A stretch of DNA of 64,000 nt from Actinopolymorpha cephalotaxi. GTDB lineage: Bacteria; Actinomycetota; Actinomycetes; Propionibacteriales; Actinopolymorphaceae. The stretch spans positions 4,486,850 through 4,550,849 of the forward strand of contig NZ_JACBZA010000001.1 of the NCBI RefSeq assembly GCF_013408535.1. The letters are read 5' to 3'. Each line of letters opens with the position of its first letter. Position 1 is the stretch's first letter. Below, piece by piece: positions 36,046 through 44,555 of the stretch. Position numbers and translations under genes: made by a program. Under the pieces are notes generated by a model that made no database searches, was not told the DNA's origin, and worked only from the letters and a program-made list of their open reading frames with translations.

Positions 36046-37542
36046 ATGGTCAACCGAATGTTCAACCGGCGAAGGTTCCTGGCCGCCTCGGGTGGCGCCC
36101 TGCTCGGCGCCGCCGGACTCGGCGCCTGCAACACGGCTCCGAGTACGACCGACCGCGCCGGCGGGTCCGGTGGTGGTGGCGGCGGCGGTGGCGGTGGCGG
36201 GCGCGGTGGCACGCTGCGCTGGTGGGACCAGTTCCAGCCGCGGGCCGACCTGCACGAGAAGATCTTCGCGGAGTTCGAGAAGTCGACCGGCGTGCACGTC
36301 GACTACACGGTCTACAACCCCAACAAGCAGGGTCAGGCGCTGCAACTCGCGTTCAGCAGCAAACAGATGCCGGACGTCTTCACCACCGCCGGGCTGGGAG
36401 TGCCGGCGGCCAGGCTGCGCAAGCAGGGCTGGTTCGCGCGGATCGACCTGGACGAGAAGGCGCTGGCGGCGATCCCGAAGTCGGCGTTCCTGGAGGGGTT
36501 CACCCACTTCGGCGGCAAGCTGTACTCCCTGCCGCTGGTCTCCTTCCGCCAGTACACGACGTTGACGTGGTTCAACACCGACCTGGTGAAGAAGGCCGGC
36601 GCGGACCCGGCACGCGACCTCGCCACCTGGGACGGCGTCCGCAAAACCGCCCGCGCGATCAGGAAGACCGGCGGTGGGGCGTACGGATGGATCGCGCCGC
36701 TGCAGTTCGCGCCCCGGATGGGTGAACACGTCGAGGACCTCGCCCAGGCCGCCGGCGGTGTCGGTGGCGTCGACCCGCGCACCGGTGAGTACACCTACGG
36801 AAGCGACGCGTACGTACATGCCGTGGAGTTCCTGGCGTCGATGAAGCGGGACGGCGTTCTGTTCCCCGCCTCCTCCTCCCTCGACGCCCGGACGGCCAGG
36901 GCACGGTGGACCACCGGGATCGCCGGCGTCTTCTTCGACGGCCCGTGGAACGTCGGCGTGGTCAACGACGGCTTCAAGCAGTTCCTGGACAAGCTGGACG
37001 TGGCCGCGGTCCCGGTCGCCGAGCCCGGCCGCACACCGGTGATCTACAGCGCGCCCAAGGGCGGCGACTTCTGGCTGTCGGCGAGTTCGCAGCTGAAGGA
37101 CAAGGCCTCGCAACTGCTCGGACGCTTCGCCACCGAGGACGTCATGCTGCGCGAGGCCGAGCAGATGGACGCCATGCCGGTGGACCTCTCCCTGGTGGAC
37201 AGGGCGAACGTCCACCCGACCTTCAAGCGGGCCGCCGAGTTCTACCGGCAGCAGGTCAAACTCGCACCCAGTCCCGTCGCCCGTAACGCTGCCGTGTCCG
37301 ACGTCGTGGCGGAGATGAAGCCGATCGACCCCAACCTCGGGACACTCGTCCAGGGTGCGCTCGGCGGGCAGGTCAAGGACATCCGGAAGGCCCTGACGGA
37401 GTACGCGGACAAGCTCACCGCCGAGCGGGCGCGGGCGATCAAGGTGGTCGCGGGCAAGGGCGCGAAGGTCAGCGAGGACGACTGGAAGTTCGACGACTGG
37501 AAGCCGGGAGAGGACTACGGCACCGACAAGTACGGCTCGTAG
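36046..37542 (+). CDS. ABC sugar-binding lipoprotein
   Basis: 498 residues. A twin-arginine-type N-terminus (NRRRFLAAS) and lipobox LGAC with Cys28 show it is a membrane-anchored lipoprotein, probably exported by Tat. A glycine-only linker follows the anchor (about residues 40-54). The remainder is an extracellular solute-binding family 1 fold (RWWDQFQPRADLHEKIFAEF, SLPLVSFRQYTTLTWFN). AGGAGG lies 9 nt upstream of the ATG. It is placed downstream of the two permeases, which is unusual, as the binding protein usually leads. It probably binds the sulfated oligosaccharide imported by the operon's permeases. Confidence 0.93.
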   Translation: MVNRMFNRRRFLAASGGALLGAAGLGACNTAPSTTDRAGGSGGGGGGGGGGGRGGTLRWWDQFQPRADLHEKIFAEFEKSTGVHVDYTVYNPNKQGQALQLAFSSKQMPDVFTTAGLGVPAARLRKQGWFARIDLDEKALAAIPKSAFLEGFTHFGGKLYSLPLVSFRQYTTLTWFNTDLVKKAGADPARDLATWDGVRKTARAIRKTGGGAYGWIAPLQFAPRMGEHVEDLAQAAGGVGGVDPRTGEYTYGSDAYVHAVEFLASMKRDGVLFPASSSLDARTARARWTTGIAGVFFDGPWNVGVVNDGFKQFLDKLDVAAVPVAEPGRTPVIYSAPKGGDFWLSASSQLKDKASQLLGRFATEDVMLREAEQMDAMPVDLSLVDRANVHPTFKRAAEFYRQQVKLAPSPVARNAAVSDVVAEMKPIDPNLGTLVQGALGGQVKDIRKALTEYADKLTAERARAIKVVAGKGAKVSEDDWKFDDWKPGEDYGTDKYGS

Positions 37543-37587
37543 GTACTCTTCGGGCGGGCCCGTGGGTGGCCGAGGAGAGTGGGTCGA

Positions 37588-38634
37588 ATGCGCGCGACGA
37601 TCAGGGACGTGGCGAAGCTGGCCGGAGTGTCGATCAAGACGGTCTCCAACGTCCTGAACGACTACCCCTACCTGACGCCCGAGACGAAGGGGAAGGTCGA
37701 ACGCGCACTGGCCGAACTCGACTACCGGCCCAACATCTCGGCACGGAACCTCCGTCGCGGGCGCACCGGCCTGATCGCGCTGGCGCTTCCGTCGATGCGC
37801 AGCCCGTACTTCGCCGAGATCGCCCATCTCATCGTCAAGGAGGCCGAGACCCGCGACCTCACCGTCCTCATCGACTGCACCGAGGGAGCGCGTGAACGCG
37901 AGCAACTGGTGGCCGAGGGGTTCCGCAGCCACCTCATCGACGGGATGATCCTGCAGCCCTGGTCACTGACGGCTTCCTACCTGCGCAACCGGCCCGACCG
38001 GACACCGCTGGTCCTGCTGGGCGAGCGGCTGCAGCGGTCCGCCGACAGCGTGGCGATCGACAGCCGGGCGGCGGCAGCGGCGGCCACCGAGCACCTGATC
38101 GGACTCGGCCGCCGCCGGATCGCCGTCATCGGGGCGCCGCCGCAGACCCAGGGCGCCAAGCGCCCGCAGGAGTCGGGCCGGCGACAGCTTGGCTACACCG
38201 ACGCCCTCACCCGGGCGGGCCTGCCGTTCGACCCGGCGCTCGTCGTCCACCAACTCGAGCACTCCCCCGAGGGCGTCGCCGCCGCCGTCGACGAACTGCT
38301 CGCCTCGGCCGGGCACTTCGACGCACTCTTCTGCTTCAACGACCGCGTGGCTCTCGGGGCGATCCGGACCCTGCACTCGCGCGGCCGGCGCGTTCCCGAG
38401 GACGTCGCGGTGGTGGGGATCGACGACATCGAGGCCGCCCGGCTGAGCACCCCGTCGCTGTCGACGATCTCCCCGGACAAGCAGCTGATCGCGCGTACGG
38501 CAGTGGACATGCTGGTCGAGCGCATCGACGGCCTCGACCGCCCGGCACGCCGGGTGGTCGCGGAGTTCGAGCTGGTGCCGCGCGAGAGCACACTCGGCGA
38601 CCGGGGCATTGACGTACGGCGACAACCGGCATAA
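37588..38634 (+). CDS. LacI family transcriptional regulator
   Basis: 348 residues. The N-terminal HTH TIRDVAKLAGVSIKTVSNVL is followed by the hinge helix (YRPNISARNLRRGRTG), then a periplasmic-binding-protein-like sensor domain. I use ATG 37588, with GAGGAGAG 8 nt upstream; GTG 37579 lies inside that ribosome binding site. It sits 45 bp after the binding-protein gene and is the likely regulator of the locus, probably releasing the 23-bp palindrome at 29259 when an oligosaccharide or breakdown product binds. This is inference from position. Confidence 0.93.
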   Translation: MRATIRDVAKLAGVSIKTVSNVLNDYPYLTPETKGKVERALAELDYRPNISARNLRRGRTGLIALALPSMRSPYFAEIAHLIVKEAETRDLTVLIDCTEGAREREQLVAEGFRSHLIDGMILQPWSLTASYLRNRPDRTPLVLLGERLQRSADSVAIDSRAAAAAATEHLIGLGRRRIAVIGAPPQTQGAKRPQESGRRQLGYTDALTRAGLPFDPALVVHQLEHSPEGVAAAVDELLASAGHFDALFCFNDRVALGAIRTLHSRGRRVPEDVAVVGIDDIEAARLSTPSLSTISPDKQLIARTAVDMLVERIDGLDRPARRVVAEFELVPRESTLGDRGIDVRRQPA

Positions 38635-38927
38635 CCCCCGAGTGATAACCAATTGGCCGAGTTGTATATTTATCGGCACTGCGACGTTGGTGCCCGGTTC
38701 CGGCCGACTAATGTGCGATAGGCCACATTGACAGGCCCGAATTCGCGTCCGAAATGTAGCTGACAAAACAGGCCCAACCAGCTCTTTGTCAACCATTTCG
38801 TCAATTTTTGATCATGACGGCGCGGGAGAGTACCACCCTTGCCGGGTCGTATTCACCCGAACACAATGAGCCGTTACGTCCGTATGCGAACGTCTACCCC
38901 TTCTGCGGCAAGAGAAGGGGTAGTTCC
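38635..38927 (+). promoter_or_regulatory. Long AT-richer leader of NlpC/P60-like gene
   Basis: This gene-free stretch is visibly less GC-rich than its surroundings. It contains TATATT at 38665-38670 (a possible -10), an inverted repeat TGACAAA/TTTGTCA at 38761-38791 and a terminal hairpin that covers the ribosome binding site. An upstream in-frame extension from 38808 lacks coding character. Secreted actinobacterial cell-wall hydrolases of this kind often carry ydaO (cyclic di-AMP) riboswitches, but I could not match the motif blocks by eye. Confidence 0.5.
38894..38923 (+). promoter_or_regulatory. Hairpin sequestering the ribosome binding site
   Basis: CTACCCCTTCT and AGAAGGGGTAG form a perfect 11-bp stem around an 8-nt loop, GCGGCAAG. 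The 3' arm contains the ribosome binding site AGAAGGGG, 7 nt before the TTG start at 38928. Folding would block initiation, so something upstream, such as a ligand, protein or alternative pairing, probably opens it. Confidence 0.75.
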
Positions 38928-39770
38928 TTGAATTTCTTTCAGCGGCTCGGCACCGTTCGATATCTTCTGACCGGGCTGGCCGTCGCTCTGGTCGCGGTCG
39001 GCGGCACCGCCGTCGTCGGCGCGGTGAGGTCCGACGGCACGCCACCGAAGAACGCCTCGGCCGATCTGGCCGCGGCCGCGCCCGCCAAGACTCCGACCGC
39101 CCGGCCCACCGCCCGACCTACCGCCCGGCCCACGCCGGCGAAGACGGCGACGAAGACCGCCACCCCGAAGGCCACTCCCAAGGCGACCAAGCACAGGTCC
39201 AAGCCCAAGGCCAAGCCCGTCAAGACGAGGAAGGCCGAGGTCAGGAAGGTCGCGAAGAAGAAGTCGGTCACGGTCGCGAAGCGCAAGGCCGTCACGCACA
39301 AGGCCAAGCCGGCGCCGAAGTCGGTCGTCGACGGCCCCATCAGCCGCGCCGAGGTTCTTGCCCGGGCACGCACCTGGCTGACTCCGTCGATCAGCTACGA
39401 CATGAACGGCAGCGCGCCCGGACCCGGCGGCACCGAATACCGGACCGACTGCTCCGGCTACGCCTCGATGGCCCTGCACCTCGACCCCCCGGGCCGCAGC
39501 ACCATCGACCTGCCCGACGTCACCCGCGTGCTCGGCAGCAAGGACGACCTGAAGCCGGGTGACCTGCTCGGGATCATGGGTTCGGACACCGGCGGCGCCG
39601 GCGGCCACGTGATGATCTTCGTGAAGTGGAACGACACCTCGCACTCGAGCTTCACGGTGTACGAGCACAGCGGCAACCCGGACCGCCCGCACAAGAGCGT
39701 GTACGACTGGCCGATCCAGGACTCGCGCGGCACCTACCTCCCGTACCGCTACGACAAGATCGTGAACTGA
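38928..39770 (+). CDS. NlpC/P60-like secreted protein
   Basis: 280 residues. After a TTG start come an N-terminal hydrophobic signal/anchor (YLLTGLAVALVAVGGTAVVGAV) and a long Ala/Pro/Thr/Lys-rich linker with TARP and KAT repeats (about 45-140), typical of cell-wall-spanning segments. The C-terminal domain carries RTDCSGYASMALHLDPPG (nucleophile Cys) and GGHVMIFVKWND (His), as in NlpC/P60 or CHAP-like peptidoglycan hydrolases. The next gene, the DUF4157 fusion, starts 73 bp downstream. Translation is likely controlled by the ribosome-site hairpin immediately upstream. Confidence 0.85.
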   Translation: MNFFQRLGTVRYLLTGLAVALVAVGGTAVVGAVRSDGTPPKNASADLAAAAPAKTPTARPTARPTARPTPAKTATKTATPKATPKATKHRSKPKAKPVKTRKAEVRKVAKKKSVTVAKRKAVTHKAKPAPKSVVDGPISRAEVLARARTWLTPSISYDMNGSAPGPGGTEYRTDCSGYASMALHLDPPGRSTIDLPDVTRVLGSKDDLKPGDLLGIMGSDTGGAGGHVMIFVKWNDTSHSSFTVYEHSGNPDRPHKSVYDWPIQDSRGTYLPYRYDKIVN

Positions 39771-39828
39771 CCCCATCCGTCGGACATACGCGTGTGATCG
39801 ATTCCGCGCGTGAAGGCTGCCGCGCCGC

Positions 39829-39834
39829 TACCGT
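39829..39834 (+). promoter_or_regulatory. -10 box (TACCGT) for DUF4157 fusion gene
   Basis: TACCGT ends 8 nt before the ATG at 39843. A GAGAGA in between could be a weak ribosome binding site, so either mechanism is possible. Confidence 0.3.
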
Positions 39835-39842
39835 GAGAGACG

Positions 39843-42785
39843 ATGCGTCGCGAACACAGCCTGGGGCCACCGATGGGATCTCCCGCCGAATCCTTGTCGC
39901 TGCTTGTCCAGCAGGGCGGCCGGCGTCTGCCGGCCGCCCTGCTGGAACGTCTTGGACAGGGGCTGCGCGCCGACCTGTCCGCGGTACGGATCCACACCGA
40001 CGCGGCGGCCGACCGCGCGGCCAGGTCGCTGCGGGCGGACGCGTTCGCCTGCGGCAGCCACGTCTTCTTCCGTACGGGCGCCTACCGGCCCGACACCACG
40101 GCCGGCTTCCGGCTGCTGGCGCACGAGGCCGCCCACGTCGTGCAGCAGGCGCGTGCCGCGGAGTCCGGTGTGGCGTTGGCCGCTTCGTCGGAGCGGGACG
40201 CCGACCGGTGCGCGGACCTGCTGGTGGCCGGTCGGCGGGCCGCGGATCCGTCCACCGATCCGTGCGCCGGGACGACCGGGACGACCGGGACGACCGTCGT
40301 ACGCCCGGGCCTGTCCCCGGTCCTCCAGCGGCACGTCTCCTTCGAGCACCGGGTCCTCGGCGACCTGGCCACCGACGACCTGGTGGCGATCTCGCCGCTC
40401 GGCGCCGGCGCCGCGGCCTCCGGTGGACGCAGGCAGGAGATCCTCGACCGGCAGATCCGGCTGTGTGAACTGTGGCGGGACGATCCGGCGGTGGTCACCG
40501 AGGAGCAGGTCCGGAAGGTGTGCCCGTGGATCCGGACGCTGCGGCTCGGGCCGGACCGGGTGCTCGCGACGTACGGCGAGGTGAACGCCCTCCCCGACTA
40601 TCTGGCCAACGCCCCCGCGCTGGAGTCGCTGGACGAGGGGCACCTGCTGCCGATCCTGCAGACGATCCGCCAGGAGGGCTACAACAACCTCAGCCGGTTG
40701 CGCAGTGGTGCGGACCCGCGGGCGTTCTTCGCCCGGTCGGCGTCCCCGCCGTACGACTTCGAGATGGTCACCAGGCTGGTGAAGTGGGACGAGCTGGACG
40801 AGCTCACCCGCGACCTGGGCGTGCTGCGCGAGGACCACTTCCGTGGGCTGCTGGCCCGCAACGCCTGCCACTTCGCGCCGTTCTCCTGGTATCGCTGGGA
40901 GACCTCCCACCTCATCGCCCGCGACCTGGCCGGGCAGGCGCACGCCACCGGTGACCCGGAGCTCGCGCGGCGGGCCTGGACCTTCGCCGGCTACGCCGAC
41001 CACTTCCTGCAGGACTCCTTCGCCGCCGGCCACCTTGTCAACAAGACCTTGATCATGCAGTGGTTCGTGGAGTGGGCCGCGGGCCAGGATCTCGTGCCGG
41101 TGGCGGACCTGGACGTCATCACGGCCATGACCGCGGACCGTCAACCCGGCCTTGCGGGCTTCCAGCTGTACGACGACGGCTACGCCGGACCGTCCCACGA
41201 TCCGCAGACCTCGCAGGAGCGGCCGACCGCGCAGGAGCGGCTGCGGGGCAGCGGTCTCGTCCTCGACCCGTCGCAGGACCCGCACGCGGTGTACCAGAAG
41301 TACCTCCGGTTCCTGGCCAACGACGCGGCACAGCTGTCGTGTGCGATGGCGCACGACTACTACAACAGCCACTCCCTGTGGGTCGCGTCGAAGGCGCACC
41401 AGGAGCCGTACGAGGTGTGGGGCGACGCCACGTTGCTGACCGGTCGGGACGGAGCCGAGGGCATCCGCCAGACCAGCGGCGCCGCCCAGCTGGCCCAGGC
41501 CGCGGTGGAGCAGATCATCCGTACCGGCGAGATGTCGGGCAGCGCGGCGGACATCCGCCGGCACTTCCCCTCGATGGTGCGCACCGAGGCGGGCGACCTG
41601 GAGCCGGTGGCCGCGTGGAACACCGGCCGGCGGGAGTTCTTCGAGGCCAACATCTTCTCGGCGTTCCTGCCGGCGCTGCAGAACATCCTGGTGCGGGTGT
41701 TCTCGCCCCGGCTGGGCGTGGTGTCCCAGGACCAGGACCTCGCGGAGGTGTGGGGGCAGGAACTCGACGGTGCCGACGACCGCCCGGTGCACGTTGTCGA
41801 GTCCGGCGGTCGGCTGTTCGCCGGCGCGAACGGCCACGCGTACGAGATCGAACCCACCAAGGGAAGTGTGCGGGTCACCCGCCGCGTCGCGGACCTGGGA
41901 GTCATCGGCAGCCGCGACACCCGGCTGGCCACCGACGGGACGACGTTGTTCGTCGGCGTCCACGGCCGGCTGCACGGTTTGTCGTTGCCCGACCTGACCC
42001 CGCGGTGGGCGTTGTCGGTGCACGGCCCGAACCCGTTCGACCGCGGGCGGGTCAACGTGCTGTGGGACGGGCACCGGCTGCTCGCGGGATCTTCCGGCCA
42101 GGTGTGCGAGATCGATCCGGTGTCGGTGACTCTGCTGCGCAAACACCGGCTCGAGCCCACCCTCGGCTTCGGCGGCCACGAGACGACGCTGGCGAGTGAC
42201 GGGACGATGGCGTTCGCCGGGACACCCGGCCACGTGTACGGCATGACCTCCGCCGATCGCCGGCCCCGATGGCGGGTCGACCTCACGAAGGTCGGGGGGC
42301 GGCCGTCCCGTCCCGTCTCGGTGCTGTGGAACGACGGGCGGCTGCTCGCGGGCACCGCCGGTCAGCTCTGTGACATCGATCCCACAACCGGTGCGGTGGC
42401 CCACCTGCTCACCCTCACCGACCACGCCGGCGAGCACCCGATGTCACTGTCCGCCGAGGGCGGGACGGTGGTCGCGGCGGTAGACAACCGGGTGTACGCG
42501 GTCGACCCGGCCGACTGGTCCGGTGCCCGCTGGTCGGTCGACCTCGACGGCGACGACGACGTGGAGCGCGGACCGGTCAGCGTGTCCCTGCAGGGCCCAC
42601 ACCTGTTTGTGGGCTCGCGAGGTCACCTGCACCACCTGGACCCGGCGACCGGCCGGGTGCGCAACAGCCTGCCGTTGCGGCACCCGGTCAGCCTCGGCGA
42701 CTTCGCTACCACCATCGCGGCGTCGGGCAGATTCCTGCACGTGGGCATGCACGGTCACGCGTACCAGGTGCTCGTCAACAACTGA
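39843..42785 (+). CDS. DUF4157 - zinc PLC-like - beta-propeller fusion
   Basis: 980 residues in three parts. Residues ~25-105 are a DUF4157 domain with the metallopeptidase-like LLAHEAAHVVQQ (HEAAH 94-98). A Gly-Thr-Thr repeat linker (about 142-151) follows. Residues ~165-590 form a helical domain whose core reads FAGYADHFLQDSFAAGHL: His387-x3-Asp391-x5-His397, the zinc motif of phospholipase C/P1-type nucleases, with further His343 and His356. Residues ~615-980 are a seven-ish-bladed PQQ-type propeller. No signal peptide is visible. DUF4157 is one of the domains reported as enriched near extracellular contractile injection systems, suggesting an effector-like enzyme, but no such system is in this window. 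Lipase or nuclease activity is inference. Confidence 0.8.
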   Translation: MRREHSLGPPMGSPAESLSLLVQQGGRRLPAALLERLGQGLRADLSAVRIHTDAAADRAARSLRADAFACGSHVFFRTGAYRPDTTAGFRLLAHEAAHVVQQARAAESGVALAASSERDADRCADLLVAGRRAADPSTDPCAGTTGTTGTTVVRPGLSPVLQRHVSFEHRVLGDLATDDLVAISPLGAGAAASGGRRQEILDRQIRLCELWRDDPAVVTEEQVRKVCPWIRTLRLGPDRVLATYGEVNALPDYLANAPALESLDEGHLLPILQTIRQEGYNNLSRLRSGADPRAFFARSASPPYDFEMVTRLVKWDELDELTRDLGVLREDHFRGLLARNACHFAPFSWYRWETSHLIARDLAGQAHATGDPELARRAWTFAGYADHFLQDSFAAGHLVNKTLIMQWFVEWAAGQDLVPVADLDVITAMTADRQPGLAGFQLYDDGYAGPSHDPQTSQERPTAQERLRGSGLVLDPSQDPHAVYQKYLRFLANDAAQLSCAMAHDYYNSHSLWVASKAHQEPYEVWGDATLLTGRDGAEGIRQTSGAAQLAQAAVEQIIRTGEMSGSAADIRRHFPSMVRTEAGDLEPVAAWNTGRREFFEANIFSAFLPALQNILVRVFSPRLGVVSQDQDLAEVWGQELDGADDRPVHVVESGGRLFAGANGHAYEIEPTKGSVRVTRRVADLGVIGSRDTRLATDGTTLFVGVHGRLHGLSLPDLTPRWALSVHGPNPFDRGRVNVLWDGHRLLAGSSGQVCEIDPVSVTLLRKHRLEPTLGFGGHETTLASDGTMAFAGTPGHVYGMTSADRRPRWRVDLTKVGGRPSRPVSVLWNDGRLLAGTAGQLCDIDPTTGAVAHLLTLTDHAGEHPMSLSAEGGTVVAAVDNRVYAVDPADWSGARWSVDLDGDDDVERGPVSVSLQGPHLFVGSRGHLHHLDPATGRVRNSLPLRHPVSLGDFATTIAASGRFLHVGMHGHAYQVLVNN

Positions 42786-42796
42786 GGTCCGAGCGC

Positions 42797-42815
42797 TGTC
42801 AAGGTGATCTTGACA
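42797..42815. terminator. Hairpin after DUF4157 fusion gene
   Basis: TGTCAAG, loop GTGAT, CTTGACA: a perfect 7-bp stem 11 bp after the stop codon and between convergent genes. No U-tract. It shares the GTCAAG...CTTGAC arms with the hairpin at 14092-14110. Confidence 0.55.
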
Positions 42816-42843
42816 ATCCGCGAGGGACGCGCCCCGCGGGGGG

Positions 42844-43791
42844 CTATCCCGGATACCAGACGATTCGCGGGTCGTCCGGGCTTCGCCGGTAGTCCCAGGC
42901 GTCGTCGATCAGGCGCTCGGTGTCGTACTTCGGCTTCCAGCCGAGCAGGAACTTCGCCTTGGCGTTGTCCAGCCAGGTCGAGTGGAACGACGTCGGCACC
43001 TTGACCACGGGCAGGCCGCGCGTCTTCGCGAGATGGTCCGTCACGTGCTGGTAGTCGACCGGCTCGTCCATGCAGACGTTGAAGGTCTGGCCCAGCGCGG
43101 CCGGGTGGTCCAGCGCGATGGCGATCGCCTCCACCAGGTCGGTGACGTGCACGAAGTTGCGCTTCAACGGGTTCCCGTCGGCGTCCAGCGCCAGCGGAAC
43201 CGCACCGTCCGGAACGTCACCGTCCACCAGTTCCCGCCACGGCGGCCCGCCGAACAGGTCGTCGCCGAACGACAGGGAGTACCGGAAGTCGTCCCGGTCC
43301 ATGATCCACGGCGCCCGCAGGCACGTGGACTTCAGGCCGTACGCGATCTGGTACTGCTCGAGCATGACCTCCTCGAGCACCTTCGACAGCGCGTAGCACC
43401 CTTCGTAGGCGGTGTGCCGCTGCGTCTCGGTCACCGGCACCGGGTGCTTGTAGACGAAGTGGCCGACGGCGGCGTCACCGCCGATGAGGACGAAGCGCTC
43501 GAACGTCGGGCTCTCCCGCGCCTCCTCCAGCAGCCAGAACAGCCCCTTGACGGCGACGTCCATGATCTCGTCCGGCGTCTCCTTGCACGTGGCCAGAGGC
43601 ACGACGTGGGTCACGCCGTCCATCGCCCGGCGTACGGCGTCCCGGTCGGCGATCGAGCCGAACACCGACTCGACGCCGTCCACGTCCAGACTCCGGTTGT
43701 GGCAGAGCGCGCGGATCTCGCAAGTCCCCCGCAGGCGTTCGACGAGGGCCCGGCCCACCTTGCCGGTCGCACCGGTGACGAGGAGCCTCAC
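42844..43791 (-). CDS. NAD-dependent epimerase/dehydratase family protein
   Basis: 315 residues, extended SDR. Rossmann motif LVTGATGKVGRALVERL; the active-site Tyr-Lys pair appears as YEGCYALSKVLEEV (Y-x3-K form) after a catalytic region GGDAAVGHF; a substrate-binding segment KRNFVHVTDLVEAI follows. The start is GTG 43791, overlapping the TGA of the upstream PhyH gene by four bases; a further upstream ATG would overlap that gene by 16 bases. The pair is clearly co-translated. The nucleotide-sugar or other substrate is not identifiable. Confidence 0.88.
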   Translation of the reverse strand: MRLLVTGATGKVGRALVERLRGTCEIRALCHNRSLDVDGVESVFGSIADRDAVRRAMDGVTHVVPLATCKETPDEIMDVAVKGLFWLLEEARESPTFERFVLIGGDAAVGHFVYKHPVPVTETQRHTAYEGCYALSKVLEEVMLEQYQIAYGLKSTCLRAPWIMDRDDFRYSLSFGDDLFGGPPWRELVDGDVPDGAVPLALDADGNPLKRNFVHVTDLVEAIAIALDHPAALGQTFNVCMDEPVDYQHVTDHLAKTRGLPVVKVPTSFHSTWLDNAKAKFLLGWKPKYDTERLIDDAWDYRRSPDDPRIVWYPG

Positions 43792-44555
43792 GAGTTCTGC
43801 CACTGCGGGAGGTCGAGCAGGACGCTGCCCTGCAGCTTCTGGGCCTGCTTACGCGCGCCGGTGGAGTCGAAGAACTGCCCCTCGTCGAAGAGCCAGGGCC
43901 GGGTGCCGCCGTCGGCCTCGTGCCGCGCCCGCAGGTCGGCGAGCATGCCGTCCCCTCGCCCGTACGACGGCCACTTCACCCCCGACTGGCAGAACGACAT
44001 GTCGATGAAGAAGCGCGGGCTGCCCTCACCGCCCGGCTTGGCCCGGCGCGCGTGCCACATGCCCGAGTGCACGATCAGCATCGAGCCGGGCGAGACGTCG
44101 TCGACCGTGATCGACCCCGGCAGGTCGGAGTCGCCGAGGAACGTCAGTGCGTTGCTCTCCACGGCGTGGTCCTGCGAGCCGGGCACCAGGAGCAGGTCGC
44201 CGATCGTGCCGTTGAGTCCGTTGAGGTAGAAGAACACGTGCACCATCAGGTGCGAACGGTTGGTCTGCGGGTACTGCTCGTAGTCCTGGTGCCAGGCGAC
44301 GCCCCTGGTGCCGGCGTCGTGCCGCGCGGCGTGGATGTGGTGGAAGACGTACCGCTGCCCGCCCATCACCTTGTCCACCTGCTCGAGTGCCCGCGGATGC
44401 CAGGTGAGCGCCCCGATCTCGTTGCTCTCGTACGCGTTCCGCTGCGGCCTGGTCGACGCGTGTTCGTCGACGGCCACCTTCAGCGTCTCGATCTCCTCCT
44501 TGCCGAGGAAGTCCGGGAAGACGGCGTACCCCTGCTCCTGGAACGTATCCAGCAT
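43788..44555 (-). CDS. PhyH family Fe(II)/2-oxoglutarate dioxygenase
   Basis: 255 residues, phytanoyl-CoA dioxygenase fold. Iron ligands are His and Asp in AWHQDYEQYP (HxD) and the distal His in VHSGMWHARRA; an Arg follows for 2-oxoglutarate (SPRFFIDMSF). Such enzymes hydroxylate natural-product or osmolyte-type substrates. I chose ATG 44555, with AAGGGG 7 nt upstream; the adjacent GTG at 44558 would leave only 4 nt. It is coupled with the downstream epimerase, suggesting a small modification pathway. Confidence 0.9.
   Translation of the reverse strand: MLDTFQEQGYAVFPDFLGKEEIETLKVAVDEHASTRPQRNAYESNEIGALTWHPRALEQVDKVMGGQRYVFHHIHAARHDAGTRGVAWHQDYEQYPQTNRSHLMVHVFFYLNGLNGTIGDLLLVPGSQDHAVESNALTFLGDSDLPGSITVDDVSPGSMLIVHSGMWHARRAKPGGEGSPRFFIDMSFCQSGVKWPSYGRGDGMLADLRARHEADGGTRPWLFDEGQFFDSTGARKQAQKLQGSVLLDLPQWQNS

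Noticed and set aside
38635-38927. A confirmed ydaO (cyclic di-AMP) riboswitch
   Set aside because: Context fits, but I could not align the conserved aptamer blocks by eye. It is reported only as a structured leader.
39828-42437. An 869-codon open frame on the minus strand
   Set aside because: Antisense to the DUF4157 fusion gene, whose domains and codon bias are convincing. The antisense product has only Arg/His/Gln-rich low-complexity sequence.
39843-42785. An extracellular contractile injection system cluster
   Set aside because: The DUF4157 gene alone does not make one. No sheath, tube, baseplate, spike or AAA ATPase gene occurs in the window.
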